The notes under the pieces were generated by a model that was not told where the DNA came from, made no database searches, and saw only the letters and a list, made by a program, of their open reading frames with translations. The translations under genes and the position numbers were made by a program. A DNA stretch of 64,000 nt. Source: Vibrio sp. HDW18. Its GTDB lineage: Bacteria > Pseudomonadota > Gammaproteobacteria > Enterobacterales > Vibrionaceae. Shown piece after piece: positions 48,136 to 58,363 of the stretch (the first letter of the stretch is position 1; every line of letters starts with the position of its first letter). The DNA lies in assembly GCF_011306175.1 (NCBI RefSeq), contig NZ_CP049913.1, positions 2,170,001 to 2,234,000 of the forward strand. The letters run 5' to 3'.

Positions 48136-49407
48136 CTACTCGTGTTCCTTTTGAAACAGCTCCCTAAACACCGGAAAAATATCATCGACACTACGAATGT
48201 GTTTCATCGCAAAGTGACTGAAAGAGGGCTGCAATTTTTCATATTCGTGCCACAGCGTTTGGTGTGAACGGCGCGTGATTTCGATATAGGCATAATATTG
48301 GCAATCAGGCAGCAATTGGTTGGCCAGTAGCTCTTTACAGCGCGGCGAATCATCCGCCCAGTTATCGCCATCCGAAGCTTGTGCCCCATAAATATTCCAT
48401 TGGTTAAGTGGGTAGCGCGCTTTAATGATCTCATTCATTAATTTCAAGGCACTGGAAACAATGGTTCCGCCGGTTTCTTGTGAGTAGAAAAAATCGTGTT
48501 CATTGACCTCTTTAGCTTGGGTATGGTGACGAATAAACACCACCTCGACATTGTCATAAGTGCGAGTCAGAAATAAGTAGAGCAGCACATAGAAGCGTTT
48601 CGCAATCTCTTTAGTCGCTTGATCCATTGATCCTGAGACATCCATCAGCGAGAACATGACCGCTTGACTGGATGGGATAGGACGCTTCTCATAGTTTTTA
48701 AAACGTAAATCAAAGGTATCGATAAAAGGTACGCTACCGATTTTTTTCCGCAGATCTTCAATCTGTTGTTTGATGTGCCTCTGTTCGATGATCTGTGGTG
48801 GTTCAAGGCGCTGGATTTCGGTTAATTGTTGTTGTAACTCATCAAGCAAACGGCGTTTACTGGCAGTCATCGCTGTGCGACGGGCTAATGATTGTTGCAG
48901 TGAACGAACCACTGCAATGTTAGACGGTACACCGGCGGTTTTGAAACCTGCGCGATGGGTTTTCCACTCGGCGATTTTATTAGCGTGATTTTTTTTGAGG
49001 TTGGGTAGTGCTAAATCTTCAAACAAAATATCAAGATATTCATCTCTGGAGAGCTGGAAAATGAAATCATCACTGCCTTGGCCATCAGCACTGGCATCAC
49101 CTTCTGCTGCACCGTTATTACCTTGACCAGTTTTGGGGCGCTCGATTTTATCACCGCGGATAAATTGATCATTACCCGGATGCACCTGCTCACGCACACC
49201 ACCTTTGCCTTGCTGAAACATCGGCTCTTTAATGTCGCGAGTTGGGATGGCTACGCCTTCACCGCTTTCGGTATTGGTGATTGAGCGGCGGTTAACCGCA
49301 TCAGCGACTGACTCTTTGATCTGCTGCTTATAGCGACGTAAAAAGCGTTGCCGATTGACGGTACTTTTGTGCTTGCCGTTTAGCCTTCTGTCGATAAATT
49401 GCGCCAT
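48136..49407 (-). CDS. yeaH: YeaH, DUF444 VWA-like protein
   Basis: The 423-residue product has a DUF444 domain with an MIDAS-like DVSGSMDQ motif (about residues 234-241), the metal-binding signature of von Willebrand A domains. A charged, glycine-rich stretch ([17 protein letters not shown]) precedes it. The start at 49407 ([11 protein letters not shown]) is supported by GGGAG. It lies between yeaG and ycgB, an operon conserved in enterobacteria and linked to the RpoS response. Its partner and substrate are unknown. Confidence 0.93.
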   Translation of the reverse strand: MAQFIDRRLNGKHKSTVNRQRFLRRYKQQIKESVADAVNRRSITNTESGEGVAIPTRDIKEPMFQQGKGGVREQVHPGNDQFIRGDKIERPKTGQGNNGAAEGDASADGQGSDDFIFQLSRDEYLDILFEDLALPNLKKNHANKIAEWKTHRAGFKTAGVPSNIAVVRSLQQSLARRTAMTASKRRLLDELQQQLTEIQRLEPPQIIEQRHIKQQIEDLRKKIGSVPFIDTFDLRFKNYEKRPIPSSQAVMFSLMDVSGSMDQATKEIAKRFYVLLYLFLTRTYDNVEVVFIRHHTQAKEVNEHDFFYSQETGGTIVSSALKLMNEIIKARYPLNQWNIYGAQASDGDNWADDSPRCKELLANQLLPDCQYYAYIEITRRSHQTLWHEYEKLQPSFSHFAMKHIRSVDDIFPVFRELFQKEHE

Positions 49408-49437
49408 GCACTGCTCCCTAATCACCGCTGCTCAATA

Positions 49438-49529
49438 TAGAGATTGAGCCGATCTGGTGGTTGCCAATTGCCGATCTGCTATTTTTTGCAACCACTATGC
49501 TGGCTTGGTGAACGCCAAGCATAGTTGCC
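49438..49529 (-). other. Structured gap between yeaG and yeaH
   Basis: The 130 bp between these operon genes contain two overlapping inverted repeats. GCAAC..TATG..CTTGG pairs with CCAAG.CATA.GTTGC (49488-49526), and GTGGTTGC (49457-49464) pairs with GCAACCAC (49488-49495). The two share the GCAAC arm, so they compete. No T-run follows in the direction of transcription. A processing or attenuation hairpin is possible. Confidence 0.45.
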
Positions 49530-49537
49530 AATCGCAC

Positions 49538-51472
49538 TTATGATGATTTACGTACTCGTAAATACCATTCAGACAATAAGCGAACTTGTTTTTCGGTGTA
49601 GCCTTTTTCCATCATGCGTGCCACGAAATCATCGTGTTTTTTCTGATCATCAGAAGAGGTTTTGGCATTAAACGAAATCACTGGCAGTAGATCTTCGGTA
49701 TTGGAGAACATTTTTTTCTCGATCACCGTGCGCAATTTTTCGTAGCTGGTCCACAGTGGATTTTGACCATTATGGTTGGCGCGTGCACGCAATACGAAGT
49801 TGACGATTTCGTTACGAAAATCTTTCGGGTTACTGATCCCTGCGGTTTTTTCAATTTTTTCTAATTCACTGTTCAGCGCTGAACGTTCAAATAGCTGACC
49901 GGTTTCCGGATCGCGATACTCTTGATCTTGGATCCAGAAATCGGCATAGGTGACATAGCGATCAAAAATATTTTGCCCATATTCAGAATAGGATTCCAAA
50001 TAGGCGGTTTGAATTTCTTTGCCGATAAACTCGACATAGCGCGGGATCAAATACCCTTTGAGAAATTCATGATAACGATCAGCCGTTTCCGGCGCGAACT
50101 GTTCACGCTCTACTTGCTGCTCAATAACATAGAACAGATGTACGGGGTTGGCCGCGACTTCGGAATGGTCAAAGTTAAACACTCGCGATAGAATTTTGAA
50201 TGCAAAGCGGGTCGAAAGGCCGACCATCCCTTCATCCACCCCTGCATAATCACGGTATTCCTGATAGCTTTTGGCTTTGGGATCGGTGTCTTTTAGAGTT
50301 TCACCATCGTACACCCGCATTTTGGAAAATAATGATGAGTTTTCTGGGACTTTAAGGCGTGACAGTACACTAAATTGCGCCAGTAGTTCGAGCGTGCTGG
50401 GCGCGCAAGGGGCTTGAGCCAGCTCACTGTGATCGAGCAATTTTTGGTAGATCTTCACCTCTTCTGATACACGCAGGCAGTAGGGCACTTTGACAATATA
50501 AACCCGATCAAGGAATGCTTCGTTGTTTTTATTGTGGCGGAAAGTTTGCCATTCCGATTCGTTGGAGTGGGCGAGGATCATGCCATCAAAGGGTAACGCG
50601 GAAAGCCCTTCGGTGCCGTTATAATTCCCTTCTTGAGTTGCGGTGAGGAGCGGATGCAGCACTTTAATCGGCGCTTTGAACATCTCCACAAATTCCATTA
50701 ACCCTTGATTGGCGCGGCACAGTGCGCCGGAGTAGCTATAAGCATCCGGATCATCTTGTGAGAAATGTTCCAGCTTGCGAATATCCACTTTGCCGACCAG
50801 TGACGAAATATCTTGGTTGTTTTCATCGCCCGGCTCGGTTTTGGCAATCGCGATTTGATCCAAAATCGATGGGCGTACTTTCACCACTCTAAACTGGGTA
50901 ATATCACCGCCAAATTCGTGCAGCCGTTTTGCCGCCCACGGCGACATAATTGAGTGCAAATAACGGTGTTCAATCCCGTATTCTTGCTTGAGTAGATCGC
51001 CATCTTCGTTGACATCAAACAGACTAAATGGGTGATCGTTGACTGGGCTACGCTGCCCATTGGCCGACAACACATAAATCGGCATTTGCTGCATCAAGGC
51101 TTTCAGCTTTTCGGCTAATGAAGATTTACCGCCACCGACTGGGCCTAACAAATAGAGGATTTGTTTACGCTCTTCTAAACCTTGTGCCGCATGTTTAAGG
51201 TAAGCCACAATCTGTTCGATCGCTTCTTCCATACCATAGAAATTTTCGAAGGTTTTATAGCGTGCAATCACTCGATTAGAGAAAATACGGCTCAGGGTCG
51301 GGTGTTTAGAGGTATCAACCATAATTGGCTCACCAATGGCCATCAGTAAGCGCTCGGCGGCATTGGCATAAGCACTTTTGTTTTCTTTACACAGGGTCAG
51401 AAAATCTTGAATCGACAGATCTTCATCTTTGGCGGCTTCATAGCGAGCCTGAAAGTGTGAAAAAATACTCAT
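49538..51472 (-). CDS. yeaG: PrkA-family serine protein kinase YeaG
   Basis: The 644-residue product (same length as E. coli YeaG) has an AAA-like domain with Walker A GPVGGGKSSLAEKL (about 108-121) and a C-terminal PrkA kinase-like domain. YeaG is a Ser/Thr kinase used in prolonged starvation and stress. The start at 51472 (MSIFSHFQARYEAAKDED) follows AAGGGGAAAC. It heads the operon yeaG-yeaH-ycgB. Confidence 0.95.
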   Translation of the reverse strand: MSIFSHFQARYEAAKDEDLSIQDFLTLCKENKSAYANAAERLLMAIGEPIMVDTSKHPTLSRIFSNRVIARYKTFENFYGMEEAIEQIVAYLKHAAQGLEERKQILYLLGPVGGGKSSLAEKLKALMQQMPIYVLSANGQRSPVNDHPFSLFDVNEDGDLLKQEYGIEHRYLHSIMSPWAAKRLHEFGGDITQFRVVKVRPSILDQIAIAKTEPGDENNQDISSLVGKVDIRKLEHFSQDDPDAYSYSGALCRANQGLMEFVEMFKAPIKVLHPLLTATQEGNYNGTEGLSALPFDGMILAHSNESEWQTFRHNKNNEAFLDRVYIVKVPYCLRVSEEVKIYQKLLDHSELAQAPCAPSTLELLAQFSVLSRLKVPENSSLFSKMRVYDGETLKDTDPKAKSYQEYRDYAGVDEGMVGLSTRFAFKILSRVFNFDHSEVAANPVHLFYVIEQQVEREQFAPETADRYHEFLKGYLIPRYVEFIGKEIQTAYLESYSEYGQNIFDRYVTYADFWIQDQEYRDPETGQLFERSALNSELEKIEKTAGISNPKDFRNEIVNFVLRARANHNGQNPLWTSYEKLRTVIEKKMFSNTEDLLPVISFNAKTSSDDQKKHDDFVARMMEKGYTEKQVRLLSEWYLRVRKSS

Positions 51473-51648
51473 TGTGTTTCCCCTTTGAAAATGTCGTCCC
51501 GACACAGCACAGCCATAAACCAATGCTTAACGTATTAAGCCTAGTTAGTGATTGATGGTTTTGCTTCATCAATCATTGATTAATTTCAATTGAGATCAGG
51601 ATGAAACGGGTGAGTAAAGGCAAAGTAGGGGATTGAAAATTGGACTAA

Positions 51649-51680
51649 TAAAAAGCTGGCATGCTATGGCCAGCTTTAAA
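51649..51680 (-). terminator. Terminator after yfbU
   Basis: AAAGCTGGC (51652-51660) pairs with GCCAGCTTT (51669-51677). On the minus strand the stem ends in TTTTTATTAG, downstream of yfbU. Confidence 0.8.
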
Positions 51681-51731
51681 GTGGATTTCACGAGCTTGGT
51701 GTTAACGATGAGCCATTGCTTAGTGCTAGGC

Positions 51732-52232
51732 TTAAGCGTTGATAATTTGCCGCAGTTCATTGGCCGAGAGATGGTACTGACGCGGGCAGTCACGCCACGT
51801 GGTCAGCATTCGTTGGTATTTAGCCAACATCGGCACTTGGCTGTTGAAATGATGATCGCCTTTATCAAATTGAGGGTATAAACCTTCCGAGTCGACTAAA
51901 AAGCGTACGTAGTGGGTGAGCTGCGCTTCGCTCGCCAAGTCAAAGCCGAGGAAAGTTAAGCGACGTTGGTCGACTTCTTTGCGTGCGGTCTCATCGAGCA
52001 TGCGGTTCGATTCCTGCATCGCATGATACATTTCCATTATATCGATAATTTGACGACATTCGCTTTCTGCTAGGCAACCGAACTCACGATTGAGTTCGCG
52101 CATTTGCAGCTCATAGCCACGTTCGACAATGGTTTGTAATCGCTGGTATTGATTGGCGTTACTTGGATCGAGCTGTGACATCAGGAAATATTGATTCGAG
52201 AGGATCAAACGTTGAGCGTTAGTCATTTCCAT
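51732..52232 (-). CDS. yfbU: YfbU (UPF0304) family protein
   Basis: The 166-residue product is closely related to E. coli YfbU, starting [18 protein letters not shown] and ending [18 protein letters not shown]. It is a small, helical, soluble protein of unknown function; in E. coli overproduction it has been linked to cell death. The start is taken from the family (MEM). It stands alone, with a terminator of its own. Confidence 0.92.
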   Translation of the reverse strand: MEMTNAQRLILSNQYFLMSQLDPSNANQYQRLQTIVERGYELQMRELNREFGCLAESECRQIIDIMEMYHAMQESNRMLDETARKEVDQRRLTFLGFDLASEAQLTHYVRFLVDSEGLYPQFDKGDHHFNSQVPMLAKYQRMLTTWRDCPRQYHLSANELRQIINA

Positions 52233-52368
52233 ATAAGGTCTCACTTTAAATCAGAGTTATTATTTTGCTGAATTAAGGTTAACAGGATTGGTGTGTTGTG
52301 AAATATGATCTGGCTACACTTTTGATGGCGAAAGGGTAAAAAAAAGCCAATTGTTCACCACTGACGGG

Positions 52369-52400
52369 CAAAAAAATACCAACCAGATCGGTTGGTATGG
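52369..52400 (-). terminator. Terminator after pflA
   Basis: ATACCAACC (52376-52384), loop AGATC, GGTTGGTAT (52390-52398). On the minus strand it runs into TTTTTTT after pflA. Confidence 0.85.
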
Positions 52401-52425
52401 TTGGAACAGTTTAGGCGAGGTGAGA

Positions 52426-53166
52426 TCAGTATTTGACGTTAGAGTGATACTGCTCAAGGATGGCGACTATATTATCCATCGTTTCTTTGCTGGGCGGATT
52501 CACCCCTTCCAGCGGGTATTCTTCACCCATCGCTTCCCATTTATGAGCGCCCAGCTTGTGGTAAGGCAATAGCTCAATTTTCTCGATATTTTCCATATCT
52601 TTAATGAATTCGCCAAGCTGGTGGGCCGATGCGGCATCATCGGTATAACCCGGAACCACGACATAACGCAGCCAGGTTTTTTGGCCAATTTGATGCAGAT
52701 AGCGGGCAAAATCTAGAGTACGTTTATTGGATACGCCAATCAGATCTTGGTGGATGTCATCATTCATCTGTTTGATATCGAGCATCACCAGATCGCTCAC
52801 TTCCAGCACTTCATCAATGACTGGGGTGAACTTACGAATATGACCATTGGTATCTAAACAGGTGTGGATACCTTCGGCTTTAGCGGCGCGGAATAAATCA
52901 CGCACAAACTCCGGTTGCAGCATCGCTTCGCCGCCGGAACAAGTAATACCCCCACCAGAGGCATTCATAAAATGGCGGTAAGATTTGGCTTCTTGGATGA
53001 TTTCCTCAACCGTGACTTCTTTGCCACTATGCGTGTCCCAAGTATCTCGGTTGTGGCAATATTTACAGCGAAACAAGCACCCTTGTAGGAATACAATAAA
53101 GCGGATTCCTGGGCCATCAACAGTGCCACAAGATTCGAAAGAATGGATCCGACCAATGGTAGACAT
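52426..53166 (-). CDS. pflA: Pyruvate formate-lyase activating enzyme
   Basis: PflA is a radical-SAM enzyme that makes the glycyl radical of PflB under anaerobic conditions. The 246-residue product has the CxxxCxxC cluster motif CLFRCKYC (residues 30-37) and [14 protein letters not shown] (about 72-85) for SAM. pflB is 1.4 kb away on the same strand, with an unrelated LpxR-type gene between the two. In E. coli pflB and pflA are adjacent. Confidence 0.95.
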   Translation of the reverse strand: MSTIGRIHSFESCGTVDGPGIRFIVFLQGCLFRCKYCHNRDTWDTHSGKEVTVEEIIQEAKSYRHFMNASGGGITCSGGEAMLQPEFVRDLFRAAKAEGIHTCLDTNGHIRKFTPVIDEVLEVSDLVMLDIKQMNDDIHQDLIGVSNKRTLDFARYLHQIGQKTWLRYVVVPGYTDDAASAHQLGEFIKDMENIEKIELLPYHKLGAHKWEAMGEEYPLEGVNPPSKETMDNIVAILEQYHSNVKY

Positions 53167-53330
53167 GAGCGCTTCTCAGTTATGTTATTTGAGCGGCATT
53201 TTATTACAAATAGCAGGGATTAAATAGGCTTATCTCGCGCAGAATTGTTCAGTTTACTAGCCGTAGCAAGGGCTCACGCTCGATAAGCCAAATCTGTTCA
53301 CGGCATGTGAACCGCGACACATGATGCAGT

Positions 53331-53370
53331 GTGCCAGCCCGGGGTTAAGTCACGGGCTGGTGTGATCACT
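53331..53370 (-). terminator. Weak hairpin after the LpxR-like gene
   Basis: CCAGCCCG (53334-53341) and CGGGCTGG (53353-53360) form an 8-bp GC-rich stem with an 11-nt loop just before the stop codon of the gene at 53375. There is no T-run on the minus strand, so termination is uncertain. Confidence 0.35.
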
Positions 53371-53374
53371 CAGA

Positions 53375-54361
53375 TTAGAAAAACGCATACAGCGTCACGC
53401 TACCAGTACCGCTGATCGAATTTTGATCCTCTTTATATTCAGGGCTACTTGCGGTGAGAGTTAAGCTGGCACCAAAACTGCGAGCGTACATGGCAAAGCC
53501 TGCGACAGCGGTGGTTTGCCATGGCTTAACATGCACTTGATAGTACTCAGATGGCTGAGCTAAATTATCCAGTTGTCGATTCCCTTCAATAGTGACATCG
53601 TTAAAACGGTAACGTGCTTTAATGCCGCTAAACACAAACCAACCTTGGTCGGATGCGCCAATCATACCGGGGGTAAATGGGTTTTCAGAGGAAATCTGTG
53701 CCGCACCAAAGTTATTTTCTAAATCGGTACCCCAGCGCAGCATCAAGCCGGAAGAGAGATCACTGCGAAAATTGCCCACATTGACTTCTGAGATGTTAGC
53801 CAATTCGAATGTTGTGCCTGCCAATGCTGGGTAACGTCCCCAGTTGAAATGCGAGCGGTAGCCTAAGCTGCCTACCAATTTGTCTTCGACTTGGTATTCC
53901 CAGCCATTCGGTTTATCCGAGTTGGTAATACTGTGCACGATCTTCTGGGCTTGTTCGGATAATGAGCCATCGCCAGTTAAGCCTAAGGTTAGGTTGAAGC
54001 GCTGAGCTTGCTGTGGATGTAGGCTAAGATAATTAAACTCAGTGTGCAGATAACCTGCATAGGGCCGCTCATTCGGCTGTGGTTTGTCAAGTTCAATGTC
54101 TGAAGGGGTCCACATTTTATGACCGAGGCTAAATTCCCACTTATCGAGACTTGGCGCTCCCCAGATCGCAAGACTCAGTGGGCGAGCGAATGGGTAAGGG
54201 GTGATTGCTCCTGAGGTATAAGTAAGGAAAAAGCCATTGGTGTAGTTTTGGTCGACCCCGAACACACCATCATTATCGATGCTGAGGGAAAAAGTCGGCG
54301 TAGGTGCTGCGGTAACGTAAGTGCTGACCAGCAGCAAAGGCAAATAGCGAATCGATTTCAT
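53375..54361 (-). CDS. LpxR-like lipid A 3'-O-deacylase (DUF2219)
   Basis: LpxR is an outer-membrane beta-barrel that removes the 3'-acyloxyacyl chain of lipid A. The 328-residue product has a signal peptide (about 1-18, ending VTAAP), the conserved active-site pair N30-D31 in SIDNDGVFG, YTNGFFLTYT just after, and a candidate histidine at 81 in GHKMWTPS. It ends with an aromatic residue (YAFF), typical of a barrel. In Salmonella the activity needs calcium. Start at 54361 is chosen for the signal peptide. It lies between pflB and pflA, where enterobacteria have nothing. Confidence 0.78.
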   Translation of the reverse strand: MKSIRYLPLLLVSTYVTAAPTPTFSLSIDNDGVFGVDQNYTNGFFLTYTSGAITPYPFARPLSLAIWGAPSLDKWEFSLGHKMWTPSDIELDKPQPNERPYAGYLHTEFNYLSLHPQQAQRFNLTLGLTGDGSLSEQAQKIVHSITNSDKPNGWEYQVEDKLVGSLGYRSHFNWGRYPALAGTTFELANISEVNVGNFRSDLSSGLMLRWGTDLENNFGAAQISSENPFTPGMIGASDQGWFVFSGIKARYRFNDVTIEGNRQLDNLAQPSEYYQVHVKPWQTTAVAGFAMYARSFGASLTLTASSPEYKEDQNSISGTGSVTLYAFF

Positions 54362-54484
54362 GATGTAGTGGACTATGTTGGAAAGATAAAACAAAAGCTG
54401 ATGAATCATGAGCTATTGCGGACAATAAACCTAGTAGAGAAGAGCACAAATGTGCAGTCAGATACACAAATTATTACGTACGAT

Positions 54485-54520
54485 GAAAAACAAAAAGCCC
54501 CGTTATTACGGGGCTTTAGT
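54485..54520 (-). terminator. Terminator after pflB
   Basis: AAAGCCCCG and CGGGGCTTT (54494-54517) form a 9-bp stem with a 6-nt loop TTATTA. On the minus strand it runs into TTTTTGTTTTTC. It shows that pflB is not simply co-transcribed with the LpxR-like gene. Confidence 0.85.
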
Positions 54521-54535
54521 TAGATTCGCTAAATC

Positions 54536-56812
54536 TTACAGAGATTCAGTGAAAGTACGTGCGATAACATCTTGCTGCTGCTCTGCAGTCAGAGAGTTAA
54601 AGCGAACTGCATAACCCGATACACGGATAGTCAGTTGTGGGTACTTTTCTGGGTGCTTAACAGCATCAAGCAGAGTGTCACGGTTCAGAACGTTAACGTT
54701 CAGGTGTTGACCACCTTCGATGCCAGTTTCATGATGGAAGTAACCATCCATCAGACCTGCTAGGTTAGCACGTTGTGCGCCCTCATCTTTACCCAGTGCA
54801 TTTGGCACGATAGAGAAAGTATAAGAGATACCGTCTTTTGCGTGAGCAAATGGCAGTTTACCAACAGAAGTCAAAGATGCTACTGCACCTTTTTCATCAC
54901 GGCCGTGCATTGGGTTTGCGCCTGGTGCGAATGGTGCGCCAGCACGACGACCGTCTGGTGTGTTACCTGTCTTCTTACCGTATACCACGTTTGATGTGAT
55001 AGTCAGGATTGACTGAGTAGGAATCGCATTGCGGTAAGTGTTCAGTGAACGGATCTTGGTCATGAAACGCTCAACCAATTCACAAGCAATGTCATCGACG
55101 CGAGCATCGTTGTTACCGAATTTAGGGTAGTCGCCTTCGATTGCGAAATCGACCGCTACACCATCTTCGTCACGCACGGGTTTCACTTTTGCGTACTTGA
55201 TAGCAGACAATGAGTCAGCCGCAACAGACAGGCCTGCGATACCACATGCCATAGTACGACGTACATCACGGTCATGCAGCGCCATCAGTGCCGCTTCGTA
55301 GCTGTACTTGTCATGCATGAAATGGATAGCATTCAATGACGTGACATATTGAGTGGCCAGCCAATCCATGAAGTGATCCAATTTGTCCCATACATCGTTG
55401 AAGTCAAGAACTTCGTCCATGATCTTAGGCATTTTTGGACCGACTTGGATTTTCAGTTTCTCATCCACACCACCGTTGATTACATACAGCAGAGTTTTTG
55501 CTAAGTTGGCACGAGCACCGAAGAATTGCATGTGTTTACCAATCACCATTGGTGATACACAACATGCGATCGCGTAGTCATCGTTATCGAAGTCTGGACG
55601 CATCAAGTCATCATTTTCGTACTGGATTGAAGATGTATCGATCGATACCTTCGCACAGAACTTCTTGAAGCCTTCAGGCAGTTTTTCAGACCACAGAACC
55701 GTGATGTTTGGCTCTGGAGATGGACCCATAGTGTACAGTGAGTTCAGGAAGCGGAAGTTAGAACGTGTTACCAGCGTACGACCATCCAGACCCATACCAC
55801 CCATAGATTCGGTTGCCCAAATTGGGTCGCCAGAGAACAGCTCATCGTACTCAGGAGTACGTAGGAAACGAACCATACGCAGCTTCATTACGAAGTGGTC
55901 GATCATCTCTTGTGCTTGTTCTTCTGTGATCTTGCCCGCTTTCATGTCGCGCTCAATGTACACGTCCAAGAAAGTAGAAGTACGGCCAAGCGACATCGCT
56001 GCACCGTTTTGAGACTTAACAGCAGCTAGGTAGCCGAAGTAAGTCCACTGGATCGCTTCTTGCGCAGTTTCCGCAGGGCGAGAAATATCGTAACCATATT
56101 TCGCAGCCATAACTTTCATTTGGCCTAGCGCACGGTGTTGCTCTGCAATTTCTTCACGCAGTTGCATGGTCATGTGCAGATCTTCGCCAGTTTCGAATCT
56201 TTCCTGTAGAGACTTGAACTGAGCCAGTTTGTCTTTCATCAGGAAGTCGATACCGTACAGTGCAACACGACGGTAGTCACCGATGATACGACCACGACCG
56301 TATGCATCAGGCAGACCAGTCAGCACGCCAGATTTACGGCAAGCCAGAATTTCTGGTGTGTAGATGTCGAAAACACCCGCGTTGTGGGTTTTACGGTATT
56401 CTGAGTAGATTTTTGAAATTTGTGGATCCAGTTCACGGCCGTAGGCTTTGCATGAACCTTCTACCATACGCACGCCGCCGTTAGGGATGATCGCGCGTTT
56501 TAGAGGAGCATCAGTTTGTAGACCAACGATTTTTTCTAGGTCTTTATTGATGTAACCAGCATCGTGAGCGGTGATGGTAGAGATAAGTGAAGTGTCGAAG
56601 TCAACAGGAGCGTGAGTTGAGTTTTCCTGTTTGATGCCAACCATCACTTTTTCCCAAAGCTTGTTAGTCGCTTCAGTACCTTCAGAAACTAGGAAAGATT
56701 CGTCGCCTTCATACGGTGTGTAGTTCTTTTGAATAAAATCACGAACGTTAACTTCGTTTTGCCAGTCACCTGCTGCAAAACCTTCCCAAGCGTTAGCAAA
56801 TTGCTCTGCCAT
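54536..56812 (-). CDS. pflB: Formate acetyltransferase (pyruvate formate-lyase)
   Basis: PflB turns pyruvate and CoA into acetyl-CoA and formate in fermentation. The 758-residue product has the catalytic cysteine pair in [10 protein letters not shown] (near residue 417) and the glycyl-radical motif [10 protein letters not shown] near 732. The start at 56812 ([12 protein letters not shown]) is the family start; longer openings upstream lack similarity. focA, which precedes pflB in enterobacteria, is not present upstream. An FNR-like site lies about 185 bp before the start. Confidence 0.96.
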   Translation of the reverse strand: MAEQFANAWEGFAAGDWQNEVNVRDFIQKNYTPYEGDESFLVSEGTEATNKLWEKVMVGIKQENSTHAPVDFDTSLISTITAHDAGYINKDLEKIVGLQTDAPLKRAIIPNGGVRMVEGSCKAYGRELDPQISKIYSEYRKTHNAGVFDIYTPEILACRKSGVLTGLPDAYGRGRIIGDYRRVALYGIDFLMKDKLAQFKSLQERFETGEDLHMTMQLREEIAEQHRALGQMKVMAAKYGYDISRPAETAQEAIQWTYFGYLAAVKSQNGAAMSLGRTSTFLDVYIERDMKAGKITEEQAQEMIDHFVMKLRMVRFLRTPEYDELFSGDPIWATESMGGMGLDGRTLVTRSNFRFLNSLYTMGPSPEPNITVLWSEKLPEGFKKFCAKVSIDTSSIQYENDDLMRPDFDNDDYAIACCVSPMVIGKHMQFFGARANLAKTLLYVINGGVDEKLKIQVGPKMPKIMDEVLDFNDVWDKLDHFMDWLATQYVTSLNAIHFMHDKYSYEAALMALHDRDVRRTMACGIAGLSVAADSLSAIKYAKVKPVRDEDGVAVDFAIEGDYPKFGNNDARVDDIACELVERFMTKIRSLNTYRNAIPTQSILTITSNVVYGKKTGNTPDGRRAGAPFAPGANPMHGRDEKGAVASLTSVGKLPFAHAKDGISYTFSIVPNALGKDEGAQRANLAGLMDGYFHHETGIEGGQHLNVNVLNRDTLLDAVKHPEKYPQLTIRVSGYAVRFNSLTAEQQQDVIARTFTESL

Positions 56813-56996
56813 GACATACCTACCTTTATTAGTAGAAAAAACACGTACTGTTTTCGCTGTTGAGTCAGCTATCCCCGTAGGGCGCAGTACACTCTTCAAT
56901 AACGATATCCAAATTCACTCTGTCATAGTTTGAATATGGATATTGCTATTAGTTCCAGCAACGCAGCTATTCTACACTAAAAAAAAATCGCAATCC

Positions 56997-57010
56997 TTAA
57001 ACTAAATCAA
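56997..57010 (-). promoter_or_regulatory. FNR-like site upstream of pflB
   Basis: On the minus strand it reads TTGATTTAGTTTAA, with a perfect left half and 3 of 5 in the right half of TTGAT-N4-ATCAA. It lies 185 bp before the pflB start. pflB is activated by FNR in E. coli; the site here is plausible but imperfect. Confidence 0.45.
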
Positions 57011-57331
57011 TAAAAGTTAAAAAATTAAAATAAAGTTTATTTGGTATCACTAAGGTCGGTTTATCTATCGGCATCAATAACTCATGGTGATGATTGCAAG
57101 TGTCGACTTGTAGCACGAGTTAACAGCAAGCATAGCAATCAAATCCATCCTGCGCATCTCAGTTGGTGTACTACTTTGCACCCCAGATACGTACTCATTG
57201 CTCGTGTCCTAACCACGGGGGCTATAGGATTGAGCATTATAGGCAAGTCTGCGATTGGCGGCGAGTTTAGCGTGCTTATTCTGCGTATCGATTGATCTCG
57301 ATCACTTTACTTATGTAAATGAATGATCCCT

Positions 57332-57350
57332 GATTATCATTATTAATATC
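57332..57350 (-). promoter_or_regulatory. Fur-like box upstream of the amino-acid binding protein
   Basis: On the minus strand, GATATTAATAATGATAATC matches the 19-bp Fur consensus at 15 of 19 positions. It lies 99 bp before the start codon at 57449. The match may be a chance of the AT-rich region. Confidence 0.4.
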
Positions 57351-57448
57351 AATAGGATAGTTTGATTTTATTTGTGTACTTAAAGTAGTGTATTTTTATC
57401 TAGTCGCGCACTGTAACACAGTATCACCACCAGCACAGGAATCTCGAT

Positions 57449-58222
57449 ATGAAAAAATGGTTAGTTGTCAGCGTATTAATGGTGGTGACTCTGAGTGGAG
57501 TCAGCCAAGCAAAACCATGGACCACACTACGCTTTGGTATTGAAGGGGCGTATCCTCCTTTTAGTTGGACTGCTGCTGATGGTTCACTACAAGGCTTTGA
57601 TGTTGATATGGCGCATGCGCTGTGCGCTGAAATGCAGGTGGAGTGTAAAATCGTTGCTCAAGATTGGGATGGCATCATTCCAGCCCTGCTCGCACGCAAA
57701 TACGACGCGATTATTGCCGCGATGTCGATAACCGAAGATCGTAAATCGAAAGTCGATTTTACTGATAAATATGCGCTGATCCCGAACAAGTTTATTGCTA
57801 AAAAAGGCACTAATCTATCGTTTAGCCAACTAGGTTTAAAAGGGGTGAAGATTGGGGTGCAACGAGCCACCACTCACGATAAGTATCTTACCGATAATTA
57901 TGGCGATGTAGCCGAGATTGTGCGCTACGGAGCTTCGGAGCAAGCTTACCGAGATTTGGCTAGCGGACGGATTGTGACGCTGTTGGGCGACGCTTCAGTA
58001 TTAGAGGCGGTGCTTAATAAAGTGGGAGGCGATGGATATGAGTTTGTTGGCCCTGCTCTCACCGATTCTAGATGGTTTGGTGAGGGGTTTGGGATTGCCG
58101 TACGTAAACAAGATAAAGATTTAACTCAGCAATTGAACGCGGCGATCAAGGCGCTGCGTGATAAGGGCATTTATCAGCAAATCCAAGCCAAATATTTCAC
58201 CTACGATGTGTATGGTGAGTAA
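57449..58222 (+). CDS. Periplasmic basic amino-acid binding protein (ArtJ/LAO type)
   Basis: The 257-residue product has a signal peptide (about 1-21, ending VSQAK) and the type-2 solute-binding fold with the polar amino acid family signature GFDVDMAHALCAEMQVECKI (about 49-68), AAMSITEDRKSKVDFTDKY (about 91-109), and the RATTHDKYL segment. It resembles arginine, lysine and ornithine carriers. No permease or ATPase gene lies next to it, so it must share another transporter or act alone. Confidence 0.88.
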   Translation: MKKWLVVSVLMVVTLSGVSQAKPWTTLRFGIEGAYPPFSWTAADGSLQGFDVDMAHALCAEMQVECKIVAQDWDGIIPALLARKYDAIIAAMSITEDRKSKVDFTDKYALIPNKFIAKKGTNLSFSQLGLKGVKIGVQRATTHDKYLTDNYGDVAEIVRYGASEQAYRDLASGRIVTLLGDASVLEAVLNKVGGDGYEFVGPALTDSRWFGEGFGIAVRKQDKDLTQQLNAAIKALRDKGIYQQIQAKYFTYDVYGE

Positions 58223-58363
58223 TTTCTGCTTCGCTCGGTTGCAATCGGCCAATATGCCATACCGCGATGCGGTGAATCTCCCCCTGTTATGGCTCAATAG
58301 GGGGAGGGATCGCCAGTTGGTTAAGCGGTGATTAAGGGGTTAAGCAGTGACTAAGGGTCGCCA

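Larger units (their letters stand above)
56813..57448. other. Divergent pflB/binding-protein intergenic region
   Basis: These 636 bp hold promoters for pflB (leftward) and the binding protein (rightward). I see an FNR-like site, a Fur-like box and AT-rich stretches (56980-57040). An 84-codon plus-strand opening at 57041 has a mixed composition and no ribosome site and is probably not a gene. Confidence 0.5.

Noticed and set aside
57041..57295. 84-codon plus-strand opening upstream of the binding protein
   Set aside because: No ribosome site, odd composition, and it lies across a promoter region; no family match that I can recognise.
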